From NCBI GenBank assembly GCA_031772625.1, contig CM062818.1, positions 1,676,994,667-1,677,058,666 on the forward strand: a DNA stretch of 64,000 nucleotides, read 5' to 3'. This stretch comes from Pinus tabuliformis (lineage: Eukaryota > Streptophyta > Pinopsida > Pinales > Pinaceae). Of this stretch, positions 23,446-35,434 are shown piece after piece (the stretch's first letter is position 1; each line of letters opens with the position of its first letter). Below the pieces are notes generated by a model. The model was not told the origin of the DNA. It did no database searches and was given only the letters and a program-made list of their open reading frames with translations. Made by a program: the position numbers and the translations under genes.

Positions 23446-25425
23446 TTCCCGTGTGCTTCTTCTTCACAACACCAATTTGCAATTATCCCTTTCTTCAAAC
23501 TGTTCTCAGCCCGAATTTGCTTCTTCATTCTTGGAATAAATCAATACATTGATAGAAAATGCACTATATAAAACAGTGGTTTTTCAAAAAGTAAACAGAC
23601 TTGCAATTTTTGTTTCCTCCCTAGGTTTGATTTCTATCCCCTTTTCTCTAGCAGAATGTGAGGAAGAGAAAGGAAAATTTTGAACATAGAGAAGGGAATG
23701 GAGAGACTGTGTAGAACTTCAGAAAAGACACAGCAGACTTTTGAATTTCTCTTTCCTCATTTTTCTTCACCCACTACTCTAGTTTTAAGCTACCACCTTA
23801 TCTAAACATATCGTATGCAGAGCAAGTTTTCGAGCCTACCTCATTCCCAGCTCAAATTTGACAAGAATTCTGACTTTTTTGGTTGTAGAGCTACTCTCTA
23901 TTTTCCCTGTAGAAATCTTCCTGTAAAAGGTGTTCATGCTCCTATATAATGCAGTAGTGCTCCTGTAGAACCTGATGGGGGGAGGGTTTTGAAAAACTAG
24001 CAGAAACTACTGGTTTGCTGCTCTAAAGGTGGTAGACGAGCACTTCAGTCGAGAGCTTTGTAACATGAAAATGAACCAAAGGGTGGTGGAGGCTTAGACC
24101 ACACTATATGTAACTGTTGGCGTAATCTGCAGTGAGGAGATGAGGTGACCTGATGTGTACGTTATCCCCATCTAGACCATTGGTCCTACACCAATGTAAT
24201 TATGGTTCTTCATGCCCCCTGACCGCCATCACCTCCGTTACTCCCATTATACGTCACTACCACTACCAGTTTCGAATGTTTTCTTCCTGAGTTGACATGC
24301 CACATGTGTTGACTGCGTATCTGATCGGCAGTTTGAATTGGACGTGGCTCAATTGAATTCCACGAGGGTGTGTGAACTAAACGAGGGTGGCTAGTTAGCT
24401 AGCCACTGAATCTGCTTAATCATGACCATTCCCATAGTTCATGCAGTTTTGAAATAATATTCATGCAATTGAGGAATACGTTTAGCCACTTACCTGCTTA
24501 GTCGTTGTTGTGCTATGCATAGTTCGGACTCTGGCACCTCATTTCCTCATTGTTTTTGTTGTTGGTGCTTTGCATGCTCGAGCTTCGTCTTATGCTCATG
24601 ATTCCTTGATCAAGATCTACTCCTTACATTCTTCATACATCCTGTTGCATTGATCCTGTCGCTGGAGTTTGTTTTTCAAAGAGATCAGCTGCTACAGGAA
24701 TCCTATAGGATTTGCTATAGCTTTTTCTCCTTCTAAAATTCAGGTTGATGCTTGAGCATGCTTAAAAAGACAGCTGGAAAAGGTTCTGAATGGAAGACAT
24801 AGCAGCTGGAAGGTATCAGGTAAGAATAAGCAAGAAGAACGCTACTACTTTATTTGTCATCTTATTTTGTGTCTTCAAAGTGGGAAAAAAACATAATTTC
24901 TGTATTTTGTCTGCGCAAGGAAAGGAAAAAAAGAGTGGAAATGTGGGTGTGCAGAGATGACATGGAGAGTTATGTGGATGGATGGTGGTAGGGAGGTTCA
25001 CAGGCCTTCTAGACGAATTTCCAACCTCGCGTTCTTTTCTAAAATTTATTTGGGCCTTTCTGTAGTTTCTACAGGATCCTCCTATAGCATACACAAAGTT
25101 TCCTGTAGGATGTGAAATTTTCAGAACAAATGAGACTGAGGCCTGGGAAAGGATAACAACGATGGAGGGATGGACTATGAAGGGTGCATGCAGCCTGGTC
25201 CTGTCTTTCTCTCTTCTGTGACCCTCCTATGACCTGCAATTCATCCAAAAGAAGTTAGGGTTTTTTTTTTTTTTTTTTTGAGATAGCTGGGGCGCCTCCA
25301 GGAGGTTTTTAGCCTCACTACTTGCCCTAGGTGCCTCCAAGAGGTTTTCACCCAAGGATATTTTATTCCTCTTTCTGTTTTTTTCTCTGTTTTTTTTTCT
25401 CTCTCTTTTTTTTTTCTTTTTTTGG
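23446..25425 (-). other. B spacer between integrase and third ORF
   Basis: No coding frame is recognised. It contains a T run at 25261-25279 and repeated CTACAGGA or TCCTGTAG motifs, also found in the LTRs. A promoter for the third ORF might lie here, but nothing specific is seen. Confidence 0.5.
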
Positions 25426-25429
25426 TTCA

Positions 25430-27690
25430 GGGTGTGGGTGGAGTGGAGGCAGGGACCTGCTCCACTACCAAAACTATTTTTCCCAAATTCTCAATGAAAT
25501 CCTGCTTGGAAAGGGGCTTCTTGTAGATCTTCAATCTATGCTCATTAACAAGCATAGGGATGGCTTCTTCTTCTATGGTCCGGATAAGGAATAAACCATT
25601 TTCATTGCATTTTTCTACTATATAGGGTCCCAACCATCTTGTCCTCAATTTGCCCTTGAAATCTTTATATCTTAAATCATACAGCAGCACCCAATCTCCT
25701 TGCTGGAATTTTTTTTCTTTGAAGTTTCTATCATGCCATATTTTTCTATGAAGTTGGACTACCTCTAAGTGGAGTAGGGCCTACATTCTCTGTTCATCCA
25801 ATCCATTTAGTTAAAGCAATATTTCCTTTTGTGCATGGCTGAGATATAGGTCTAGCTGAGTTACCATCCTTAATGTGTTATATTCAAATTCTATTGACAG
25901 CAAAGCATTCTTCCCATAGACCAGCTCATAGGGTGTAAACCTTGTGGTGGTTTTCCAAGTGGTGTTATAGGCCCAGGTGGCCTCAACCAATCGATCTGCC
26001 CAATATTTTCTACTGCTGCTCACTACCTTAGTCAAAATCCCTTCCAAAGCTCTGTTGGTGACTTCCACCTATCCATTTGCTTATGGGTGATAAGGGGTGG
26101 AAGTTCTATGCTTAATCTTGTGGTGTGTGAGTAGGTCTTCAACGAAATTGGAGGTAAACTAACTCCCTTGATTTGAACTAACTCTCTTGGGTAGCCAAAC
26201 TTGTAGAAGATATTTTCCCTTAAAAACTCAGCTACTTTTTTTTATGTTGCCTCTTTGATCGCCTTTGTTTTTGTCCATTTTGTCAAATAATCAGTACACA
26301 CAATGATGTAAGATTTCTATTTTGAAGGAGGATTGATAGGACCCAAAAAGTCCATGCCCCACTTCTCAAATGGCTCAAAAGTCACTTGAGGTTGCAGGGG
26401 CATCTCATCCCTTGGAGTCGGTTTCCCCATCCTTTGACATCGGTCACATTGGCTGATGTATCTCCTGACATCTTGATGAAGAGTGGGCCAATAGTAACCT
26501 GCCTGCAAAATTTTGAAAGCAGTCCTCTTTGCTGCAAAGTGGCCCCCACAATGTTGTAGGGAAAAGTATCCAACTCGGATGACCCTATCCCACTCTAAGG
26601 GTGATAGTACCTTAGCAACAATTGTAAAACAAACTACTTAAGGTTTACTTCTTTATGAAAGCAAAAGAGAATGGAGAAATGCACTAACCGTTGCCTTGCG
26701 CTTAATGTCGAATCCAAACTCTTCTCTTTGGCCGCTTGCTCCTAGCTCCTTGTTCTTTTGCTTGCCCAGCTACAGTGAGATCCTGCAAAATAACAAAGAA
26801 GGAAACTACAAGAGGCATGCAATCATAACTGGTTCATGGATTAGTGTAAACCAAACATGCAATCATCACAATATATTATTGAAACAAGAGCACATAGAAG
26901 AACCTCAATAGCTTTTATTAATGAAGAAGTAAAGGTTCTGAGAGTATTACAACCATTGAAGGCTCCAACCCAGCAACACCTCCCAGCAGAAAGAATTTCT
27001 CCTCTTCACCTCTCTCAAACAATCACCCAATAGCTCAATAGTGAAACCAACAGCATATCATTACTTTGCACAAAATTCCAGCCCCCCTGAGCTCATAGGA
27101 GAGAGCTCAATATATAGATGAATTGAGAAAGGATGAGTCAGCTTGCAACTGATGTGTAGCTGCCTTGTGTCCTCTCTCTCTTCAGTTAATCTTCAGTTGA
27201 TCTTCAGTTCTTGAGTCCACTTGGAGAACCTTGCTTCCACTTGGAGAAACAGAGCCTCTGACTCATCACAAGGCGAAATACCTGATCCAAGTGTCATTTT
27301 TGGAAGATTCCAGAGCAATGACTCAGTGTGCCACTTGTCCCATCTCGCTCAGCGCAGGTGGCCTTTGTTCCACTTGCTTTGCAATGCAGGTACACCATGG
27401 AGCAACTAAGTTTCAGCGCAGAAACCTAGTGGAGCACCTGCTTTGATTTCAGGATTGCTTGTTTTTGAGTGTTTTCAGGTGGAGAACTGATCTGAGAGCT
27501 GTTGGTTTGCTGACCTTGTTCCTCTAGGGGTAGGAACATCATGTTTAGGGAACTTTGGATCCCTTGGATTATCGACAATTCATGCTTGTTGCTGTAAGGC
27601 ACAAAATTGTCTATAACACACAAGGTCCATCATGACAGGTTAAGAGGATGTCAAACACTTCCTCTTCCCTGACACATCACCTCAAAATCT
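25430..27690 (-). pseudogene. B integrase (split by a solo LTR)
   Basis: The zinc finger starts FDILLTCHDGPC at about 27655-27620. After the solo LTR it resumes GGHFAAKRTAFKILQAGYYW, then CDRCQRMGK (about 26450-26420), giving His-His-Cys-Cys. The core follows with WGMDFLGPINPP (about 26355, first Asp) and CTDYLTKW (about 26290). The region of the second catalytic Asp is damaged by a frameshift near 26160-26100. EVTNRALEGIL (26065 on) follows the lost Glu. The C-terminal part has GDWVLLYDLRYKDFKGKL (25705-25650) and RTRWLGPYIVEKC. Joins viral DNA to the chromosome when intact. No chromodomain follows, as expected outside chromoviruses. Confidence 0.88.
26552..27618 (-). mobile_element. Solo LTR inserted in B integrase
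   Basis: CACAA occurs exactly at 26547-26551 and 27619-27623. The insert has TG/CA ends (plus strand TGTTGTAGGG to CTATAACA). When it and one repeat are removed, the integrase frame reads straight through the zinc finger. Minus-strand TCTATATATTG near 27118-27108 is a TATA box and AATAAA at 26918-26913 a poly(A) signal, giving the minus orientation. No internal region remains: recombination between two LTRs most likely deleted the rest. It is unlike the other LTRs in the window. Confidence 0.9.
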
Positions 27691-27739
27691 GATCCGGGCC
27701 AAGTTTGAAAAGATTGCCCCCAATCCAAGTGAATGGGGT

Positions 27740-29240
27740 TCTTTTCCTCACGATCTTATTCTTCTCTTTTGAGGACAGGTGTGGCGGAAACTGTGTTGAA
27801 TCCAAGTAATTTTCTATATCAGCAAACCATGGAGAGAGTACTAAAATAGCAAATAAGTGTTCATCTGGTATTTGATCATCCACCATTCCTTCTTCACCTA
27901 CGGCAGATCTAGTCTAGACATAAAATCAGCAACAACATTTTCCTTACCTGGCTTATCAACAATAGTCAAATCAAATTGCTGCTATAAAAGTAACCATCTA
28001 ATGATACGAGCTTTTACATCTGGTTTATTCATCAAATACCTAATTGCAGCATGATCGGTGTGTACGAATGTTTGATAGCCAGTGATGTAGTGTCTAAACG
28101 TGTTTAGGGAATGGACTACAACTAGGACTACAACTAGGAGCTCCTTTTCAGTTACAGTGTAGTTTAATTCTGCCTTAGACTGGTATTTACTGACAAAATA
28201 TATGGCATAAGGCAGCTTCTCTTCAACTTGCCCTAAGGCTACTACTATCGGTTTGTTTGAGGCATCTGTGTGAATGTGGAAAGATAGGGCCCAATTTGGA
28301 CCTCTCAAGATTGGGGCAGTTACCAACTTACCTTTCAAGGCATCCAGAACCTCCTGATAGTTGTCAGTCCATATAAACTTGACATCTTTCCCCAAAATAC
28401 CAAACAATGGAGAGGCTAGCTTACTAAAATCCTTAATGAATCTTCTATAATACCCTGCTAAACCTAGAAAACTCCCAACATCTCTTACCTTTTGAGGAGG
28501 TGGGACCCTTTGGATGATAGCAATCTTGTTGGGATCCACCTGTAATCCTTGTTGAGAAATTGTATGACCTAGCACGGTCCCTTCAGTCATGAAGAATTCA
28601 CATTTTTCAAGACTGAGGGACAGGTTCATTTCAATACACTTGGCTAAAACTTTTCCTAGGTTTTTCAAAGCTTCCTAGAAGTTAGAACCATAAGTGGTAA
28701 AGTCATCTATATATATCTCCACTGAATCATGAACCAGTTCAGCAAATATGCTCAGTACTTCTCTCTGGAAAGTGGCAGGAGCATTGCACAACCCAAAAGG
28801 AAGGAGCCGGTATGCAAAAGTACCCAATGGACAAGTGAAAGTGGCCTTATCCTGGTCTTCCGGGCTGATTTTGATCTGGTTGTACCCGCTAAACCCATCT
28901 AGGAAGGAGAAGAACTTCTTCCCTGCCAATCCATCTAACACTTGATCTATGAAAGGAAAAGGGAAATGGTCCTTCTTGGTGGCCTTGCTCAGTTCTTGAT
29001 AATCTACACAGATTATTCACTTCCCGTTTTTCTTTGGCACTAGCACCAAAGGAGAAACCCATTCGCTATCAGAGATGGGGTAGATGAATCCTGCATCTAG
29101 CAAGTTTTGTAGTTCTTCTTTGACAATGTCCTTAAGGGATGGATTCATACTCCTTTGAGGCTACCTAACTGGTTTACAATATTCCTTAATGTAAATGTGA
29201 TGAGTACAGACAAAAGGGTGGACTCGCTTCATCTCCTTAT
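27740..29240 (-). pseudogene. B reverse transcriptase and RNase H
   Basis: RT landmarks in order: SPLVLVPKKNGK (about 29060), ICVDYQELSKATKKDHFP (about 29015-28960), FFSFLDGFSGYNQI (about 28910-28870, catalytic Asp), LLPFGLCNAPATFQ, VEIYIDDFTTYGSNF (about 28715-28675, the YxDD pair), KCEFFMTEGTVLGH and FLGLAGYYRRFIKDFSKLAS. RNase H follows with HIHTDASNKP (Asp, about 28270), TVTEKELLVV (Glu, about 28155) and FVHTDHAAIRYLM (Asp, about 28050), then KPGKENVVADFMSRLD. Both catalytic sets are present, but there are stops in the RT (TGA near 29018, TAG near 28671) and after RNase H. It copies element RNA into DNA. Confidence 0.92.
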
Positions 29241-29543
29241 AACTCCAAGCAAAAGAATCCAAGTGATTCTTCAATAAGCTACACAGTTATTTCTCCTGAG
29301 AGGTGGACAGGGATGAGTTGATATTCAAAGTTTTTCTAGCCCAAATTCCACATTCTTGACTTGGTGGGAGGTCGGATCAGCCACACAGAGATCAACTAGA
29401 GGATTAGCTTGGGTTTCTTCCACTAGCTCTTCTAAGGGCAACAGACTAGGGGGTGGATTCTGGATCAAGTTCTCAATAAGATCATCCTCGGTTTGTGGAC
29501 CCCCAATGGTAGTTTCTACTGTACACAATGGTGCAGAATAGAC

Positions 29544-30400
29544 TTAATCCTCATCTTCCTCCTCCAACCAGAGGGGTAAATCATGTTCCAGCAGAGGTTG
29601 GGCAAGAGGATAGAGGACTAGCTGCTTGGACATATGCCCATTCTTGATTGTCATGTTCCCAGCTCGACAACTGATGTAGGAATCTGTAGTAGCCAACCAA
29701 GGTCTTTCTAGGATGAGAGGATACCCAGTGAGCTTTGCCTTTGGTTGGAGAACCAGGAAATCAGTAGGGTACTCCCAGGAATCAATAGAGACCATGACAT
29801 CTTCCAGAATCCCCTCAGGGGTCACGGTGGAGCGGTCTGCTAACTGCAGTATTGTTGAGGCCTTTGTTAGGGAACTTTGAAGGTTGAGTTTGAGCATAGT
29901 GTCCTTGGTCATCACATTAATGGCAGCCCCTAGATCAATCAAGTTATGGGGGATTATGGTGCCATTGATGTGGACATCAACTACAGGACTCCCAGAGTCT
30001 AGATATTTTGGACAAATTACCTGCCCCAACATCAGATCGGACAGTTGTCCTATGACATTGATAGTTGGGGCATCTCTATTTCGCCTGCCTGGGTGTTTGA
30101 AGAACTTCCCCTTGATCATCTTGTTGTATATATGCACATCCTTTATGGCTTGGAGAAGGGGTATTTTTACACATAACTGTTTCAGTTCTCCCAGAAGTTC
30201 AGTTTCTTCTAGGGTCGATTGGGTGGTTCCAGTTAGTCTCTCTGGAAAGGGTGGAATGACTTTGGGTTCACTTTCCTGTTTTTCTTCATCATCCTCCTTA
30301 GGAGGAGGCTGGCTATTTGGAAGAACCTTCCCAGATCGTAGGTTAATCTCCTAAATCTCCACAGCATAGGTTGGGCATGATTTTTCCCCACTATATACCT
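29544..30400 (-). pseudogene. B protease
   Basis: The frame continues from gag. LRSGKVLP (about 30335) and VIPPFPERLTG (about 30265) lead to KIPLLQAIKDVHIYNKMIKG, all typical Athila spacer motifs. The protease holds LIDLGAAINVMTKDTMLKL at about 29940-29885; DLGA-x-IN is the Athila form of the catalytic D-x-G motif. PLILERPWLATTDSYISC follows (about 29720). The stretch 30137-29544 is open for 197 codons, one of the best-kept frames here. It would cleave the Gag-Pol polyprotein. Confidence 0.85.
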
Positions 30401-31905
30401 ATTGGACCTGTCTGTTGTTCGGGTTTGGGTTCGGTTGAGCAGGTATTTGGGGTTGTCTTGGAGGAGCAGGAGTTAATGGTTGTGTTTCAGCAGGTGGTGG
30501 AGGCAAAAGAGCAGGGGGGAGATTTATACTGGGGCCTCCACCCCTGATGAGGTGCACTCCACTAAGGTTGTGGCTGAGCATAAGGATGAAACAAATGAGC
30601 AACTAGAGGGACCTGGTATTGAAGAGGATATGACCAAGGAGGGGGTGTGGACCAAGAAGGATGAGCAGGGGGACCCCAATAAGGCATGGAAGTGGCTTGA
30701 TTAGGGTTGTAATAGCTCTGGGAGGTCCCTTGTATTCCATACTGGTAAGGTCTGGGCCCATGTGGCCTCCTTTGGTTCATGAAATAGACTGGTTCAGTGG
30801 CTCCCTTAGCCCCTTTATATGTAGCTTTGATTCTGGGCAAGGAAGGGCAGTGATTCGTAGGATGGTCTTCTTCAAAGACTACACACACTTCTATAGAGTG
30901 CAGTGGGCATTCATTCCTAGGGTGCTTTCTCGTGCACCTGGGACAAAAGATGGCCAGAGCTCTCTCGGCTTCCTCTTGTTTCCTTTTGATATGCAAGGTA
31001 TCCATTTGCATGGCAAGAGTCTGCCTCACCTTGCTCTTGAAATCTTCCAGTCGATTCTCAAGTTCGTTTCTAAGGGATGAGCTGGATGAGGATGTACTGG
31101 CTAATGGTTGACTTCCCCTACCTCTCTTCCTAGCTGACCTGGAATGGTTTCTAAACATAGTCTTTATGTCATCATAAGGTAGTTGATAGATGTCTCCCCC
31201 AGCCAGCAAATGGAGGGTATCTAGAAGGTCTTCAGGGACTCCTCTGAGCAGAACCAACTTCAGAGATTCAGGGTCAAGTGTGCACCTAGCCCTTTTATAA
31301 CTGAGTTGAAACCTCTCTTCATAGTCTTCTAAAGATTCATCACTACCCATGGTCATACGGAAGATTTCTTCCTTGGTTTCCTTTGACCTGCAATAGTCCC
31401 AGTATTTGTTGTTAAAGGCTTGCTGCATCTGAGCCCAAGTTGTGATACTGTCTCCAGGTAACCCCATGAACCAGCGCAAGGCTTCATCCTTGAGGGTAGA
31501 AGGAAATAGCTTCAACTTCTACTCGTCTTCTGCATAGTCATAGGTTCAATAGAGAAGAGAAAATTCAAACAAGAAAGTATCATGATCTTTGGTAGTTAGT
31601 CCATGGAAGTGAGGTAGGGCTGAAGGAATTATGTTTTTCATTTTTGTGTCTCCATTGGTCTCCTGGATAGGAATGGTACCTTCTATTCTTTCCCCATTCC
31701 CCCTAACGTTTATGTTTTCAGTCATGGTCTCAGGAGGAATGTTTTCTCGCTCTTCTTCTGTTATAGGATATTTGTATATCTTTGGAGGTTCACCTATAAG
31801 ATCTTCTGGATCACTACCACCAAAGAAGAGAGAAGGGTGACTCAATGATGTATTGGGGGTGTTGGGTATGAATTTTCCTGAATTGTCTATGTTCCTACGA
31901 GGCAT
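30400..31905 (-). pseudogene. B gag
   Basis: ATG at 31905 opens MPRRNIDNSGKFIPNTPNTS, followed by an acidic region and FHGLTTKDHDTFLFEFSL. The core continues KLFPSTLKDEALRWFMGLPG (about 31515-31455), DSITTWAQMQQAFNNKY and the EEIFRMTMGSDESLEDYEER stretch. CPRCTRKHPRNECP (about 30950-30910) is a Cys-Cys-His-Cys knuckle, and CVVFEEDHPTNHCP is a second one that has lost a Cys. The end is Pro/Tyr-rich. Two stops fall near 31545 and 31520 (Trp and Gln positions) and one frameshift near 30580, after which the frame runs on into protease. Confidence 0.9.
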
Positions 31906-32404
31906 GAAAGGAAATATCTTTTATGAATTTTTGTGTTTCTTTTTTTGCTTGTACCTGCAAAAATGGAAATGGATTGAACAACAAATTGCAGCTAACTAAA
32001 ATAAACCTTGCTGAAATGAAAATTGCAAAAATGAAAGCAGGAGATGTCTAATCTACTTTTGCTGAAATGAAATTGGAGAATTGAAATGAAAGCAAGAATG
32101 TCTAATTTACGCTTGCTAAAATGAAATTGCAGAATTGAAATGAAAGTAGGAAATGTCTAATCTATGCTTGCTGAAATGAAATTGCAGAATTGAAATGAAA
32201 GCAGGAAATGTCTAATCTATGTTTGCTGAAATGAAATTGCAGAATTGAAATGAAAGTGGGAAATGTCTAATCTACTTTTGCAAAAATGGAATTGCAAAAT
32301 TGAAATGAAACGGCTACTCTACTCTTGCTGAAATAAACTACTTAGCAGAATGTTGCAGTAGAAAATAGAAGAAAAGTAGTAATCACAAATACTCTGATGC
32401 TTCC
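31906..32404 (-). other. B 5' leader
   Basis: Untranslated stretch between primer site and gag start, where packaging signals usually lie. Two thirds of it is the tandem repeat at 32008-32338. Confidence 0.7.
32008..32338 (-). repeat. 55-bp tandem repeat in B leader, about six copies
   Basis: On the plus strand each unit begins TTGCTGAAATGAAATTGCAG and ends with AATGTCTAATCTATG or close variants. The middle three or four copies are nearly identical, the outer ones diverged or truncated. Confidence 0.92.
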
Positions 32405-32420
32405 CCGGAAATGGTGCCAA
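32402..32420 (-). other. B primer-binding site
   Basis: Minus-strand TGGCACCATTTCCGGGGA lies six bases inside the 5' LTR end. It resembles TGGCGCCGTTGCCGGGGA, the site I associate with Athila elements and an Asp tRNA, with three differences. Confidence 0.75.
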
Positions 32421-32426
32421 AAAGAG

Positions 32427-34520
32427 TGGTGAGCTCTAGTATTGCAGCAATAATGCTACAACTCCTAGGCCTCCCTTCTTTACTTTTATTAACCTGGTAG
32501 TTCGTAACAAACTTGGAAGTGACGGTGTTGTATGTACAAGTACTAGCTCTTATTGCAGGATGTCACTGGATTAGTTGGCACGAGTTTGCTAGGAGCTCAA
32601 GCCAACTTCTATGAGTTCTCAAAAGAAGCTTTTATTGTGATGGTAGAAGACTAATTCTACAGGGGCTATTCTACTTGCAGAAAGAGAATGAAAACTGAAA
32701 TGGAACTCAAACCCTAGCAAACCCTAATCATGCAAGAAAAGAGATGGAAACTGCTGAAATGGGTGCCATTGATTACTAAAAAGTAAATTGTATTTATTCA
32801 AGCTAATTCTAAAGAGAAATGGAAAGAAATCACCTTTTTGCAATTTTGAGTATTTTTATGTGGATTTATCACGCTTGTGATTTGACTAATTGTGATTGTG
32901 CAGAGGTTTGGTGGCAAAGGAGGATGGAGTTAGCTTTTACAGATGGTGAGGAAGGTGTGGAGGGGTCCTAAGAAGTCCCTAGTACCCTTCTAGAGACTCC
33001 CATTGCAATCAGACTTTGAAAAATCACTCGCATGAACTTCTACAGGAAGCTGTAGGGGATCTACAAGAAGTTCTATAGGAAGTTCTACAGGAGGAGGCCG
33101 AAAGTGATTTTTGGAGGTTTGAAGGTGAAAAAATGATGGGAAAAAGGAAATGAAGGCTGGATGAAGGTGTTGGAGGGTCTAGGACTCTGTTAATGAAGAT
33201 CAAGAACGAAGGAGAGGGTTGGACTTTCTCAAAGGGGAAGAAAGCAACTTCGCACAAAAACACAGAAATTAGGACAGTTTGGAAAAATGTGGTGAATGAG
33301 TGAAGGAATCTATGAAAGATGAGCTAGTACAAGTTGTGCTATGGAGGGATGAAAAGCTGGAATGTTTTTCAAGTGAGTTTCACACCTACTTCTTAAGATT
33401 GACCCAAGAAAGAATCAAAAAACAGAGTTTGTCTAATTTGACTTAAAATCTAACCTAAAAACATAAAAGTGTTGAACAAAACTTTATGAACAAGAAAATA
33501 TGTGAGAAATCCATGTTAAATGAACAAGAAATGGTCTAAGCATGTGAATCCAAGCAAATATCAACTTCTCCAATTCAAAACATCACACTAGCAATTGCAT
33601 GAAAGGAAAAAACGTGTTTTTGGTGCCAGTAGTAGTGCCTAGTCCTCAATTCATGGTCCCAAGGAGGGAGAAAGGGGATCAAGGCCTATTGGTAGCCCTT
33701 TTTTATCTTTCTTTGTTACTACAGCAAACTACTTAAACAACTTGAAGCAAGAACGACTAATTTAATCATCAAAAGCAACCTATTTTACCAAAGTAATATT
33801 AATCCTAAACAACAGAAATCAGCTTATGAATGCAAGAAAAAAAATATAAATACACAAAGGAGGTTTTGGGAAGCTTGGGTTAGGCCCTAACCCAAGAGCG
33901 TCAACCCTCTATAAAAGATCAGTGCTGGTTCAAAGCTGGATTCATCTTCATTGATCAAAAAATAATAGTTACATCACAAAATTGTCTACAAAAGGAGCTC
34001 GAAAATGAGTTGAGTACAAGACTACACAAAATTTTGAAAATAGACTCTGAAATGGCTAACCTACTGAGGCCTGAAGCCTTCTTATTTATGCAAGTGGGGA
34101 CTCCCAACAGTCCTCCTAAACTTAAGGAACTCAGCTGCCTAAACTAAAGATAACAACAGCTTCTACTAGACTTGCTCGGTTGCTCCTTTGGATCATCATT
34201 GTGGGCCTTTGAACTCTGAGCTGCTGGTGGAGAACTCAAGGAAGGGGTCATTAATGTAGGAGACACCCCTCCTATAAGTCCTCAGCCCTGTTTCCTCGAG
34301 TTTGGCTACCAATCTGCTCATAAATGCCTGGTCCTTGTCCAAAAATTGTCCAAAAATCTGCAATAAACACTCATTAGACTATGTGGCAAAGTGACTATCC
34401 CCATTCACTCAATTGACATAAATATATTCAAAAAATGCACAAAACTATGGATAATGGTGGATTAAATGGAAATAATAGGCAAAATGAACCCATATAGTTA
34501 CCCATTTCTGGGGCTCATCA
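32427..34520 (-). repeat. B 5' LTR
   Basis: Full-length partner of 18407-20488, same ends; 2094 bp against 2082 bp. The TATA box position reads CATAAATAAG here, one of many differences between the copies. Confidence 0.92.
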
Positions 34521-34875
34521 AAATCCTACCACTCGTAACTATAAATATGCAAGTGTTGTTTCTCCTAACCTTCCACAACCTACAAGGTTGACACCACAAC
34601 AATTGGAAGAAAAAAAAGAAAAAGGGATTTGTTACATTTATGATAGAAAATACACTAAAGGTCATAAGTGTGCTGAGAAAAAATTATTCTACGTAGATTG
34701 TGAAGAGGAGGAAGAAAAGGATCAAGAAATGTCAAAAGAAGAAGATAGACAGTAGGAACCAACCCACGAGAAAGAAGAAATGAATTGGACCATATCTTGT
34801 AATACATTGGTAAGAATTACCACTCCTCAAAATCTCAAGATAGAAGGACCTATCAAGAAGAAAAAGGAATTACTT
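34521..34875 (+). pseudogene. A2 gag zinc knuckle and protease start
   Basis: It continues the gag cut at 18406. KGICYICDRKYTKGHKC (about 34624-34675) is a Cys-Cys-His-Cys knuckle for RNA binding. An acidic stretch follows (DCEEEEEKDQEMS), then ISCNTLVRITTPQNLKIEG (about 34794-34850), the usual lead-in to the retroviral-type protease. The catalytic Asp region is absent: after KKKK the frame jumps straight into integrase at about 34875, marking the deletion of protease, RT and RNase H. Confidence 0.85.
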
Positions 34876-35434
34876 TCTTTTTTGGGTACTTAATTATCTC
34901 ATAGCTCATCTTATCATCCTCAATCTAATGGACAAATGGAGAGAGTGAACAAATGTTGGGAAGGATATCTTAGTTGTTTTGTATGTGATAAACAAACATA
35001 ATCGGTCAAGTGGTTACATCTAGTTGAATGGTGGTATAACACTTCCTTCCTTACTGCAGAAAAAATGATCCCATTTATGGAACTTTATGGATATCATCCA
35101 CCATCCATCACATCATATTTAAGAGAAAATTATAAGGTTCAAGCAGTGGAAGATCACATCGAGCATCAAATACAATTTCTCCAACACTTAATGGATAACC
35201 TCACTTTGGCGTAGAATTGAATGAAACAACATGTAGGTCAACATTGAAACGGAAGAATTTTTGATGTAGGCGATTGGGTATTTTTACTACTGCGACCATA
35301 TAAAAAAATGTCCCTCAAGCAAGCTAAGAAGGATAATAAATTATCACCAAATTACTATGGTCCTTACAAGGTGTTGCAAAAATTGATACTATGGCATACA
35401 AATTGGAGCTTCATGCATCTTCCCGAGTGCATCA
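34876..35434 (+). pseudogene. A2 integrase, C-terminal half (interrupted by C)
   Basis: It begins in the catalytic core at SYHPQSNGQMERVNKC (34910-34955), which keeps the last catalytic Glu. EWWYNTSF, MIPFMELYGYHPPSI, the helical EDHIEHQ region, DVGDWVFLLLRPYKKMSLKQ (35263-35320) and YYGPYKVLQK (about 35355) follow. A few stops and one base missing near 35385. It ends at RVHHV, where element C inserted. The two upstream catalytic Asp residues are deleted. Confidence 0.85.

Larger units (their letters stand above)
18407..34520 (-). mobile_element. Element B: 16.1-kb Athila-like Ty3/gypsy retrotransposon with a third ORF
   Basis: Read on the minus strand: 5' LTR (32427-34520), primer site, repeat-bearing leader, gag-protease, RT, RNase H, integrase, a spacer of about 2 kb, a third ORF, polypurine tract, 3' LTR (18407-20488). 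Flanks are GAATC and AAATC (4 of 5). It lies in A2 gag. The DLGA protease, the RT sequence and a primer site beginning TGGCACC and ending CCGGGG suit the Athila branch, where a third ORF after pol is known. LTRs differ at 8 of the first 120 bases by hand count (6 transitions, 2 transversions), so the insertion is old. Confidence 0.9.

Noticed and set aside
24816-25094. 92-codon minus frame in the B spacer
   Set aside because: No resemblance to a known protein, and not in line with the integrase or third ORF frames; most likely chance.
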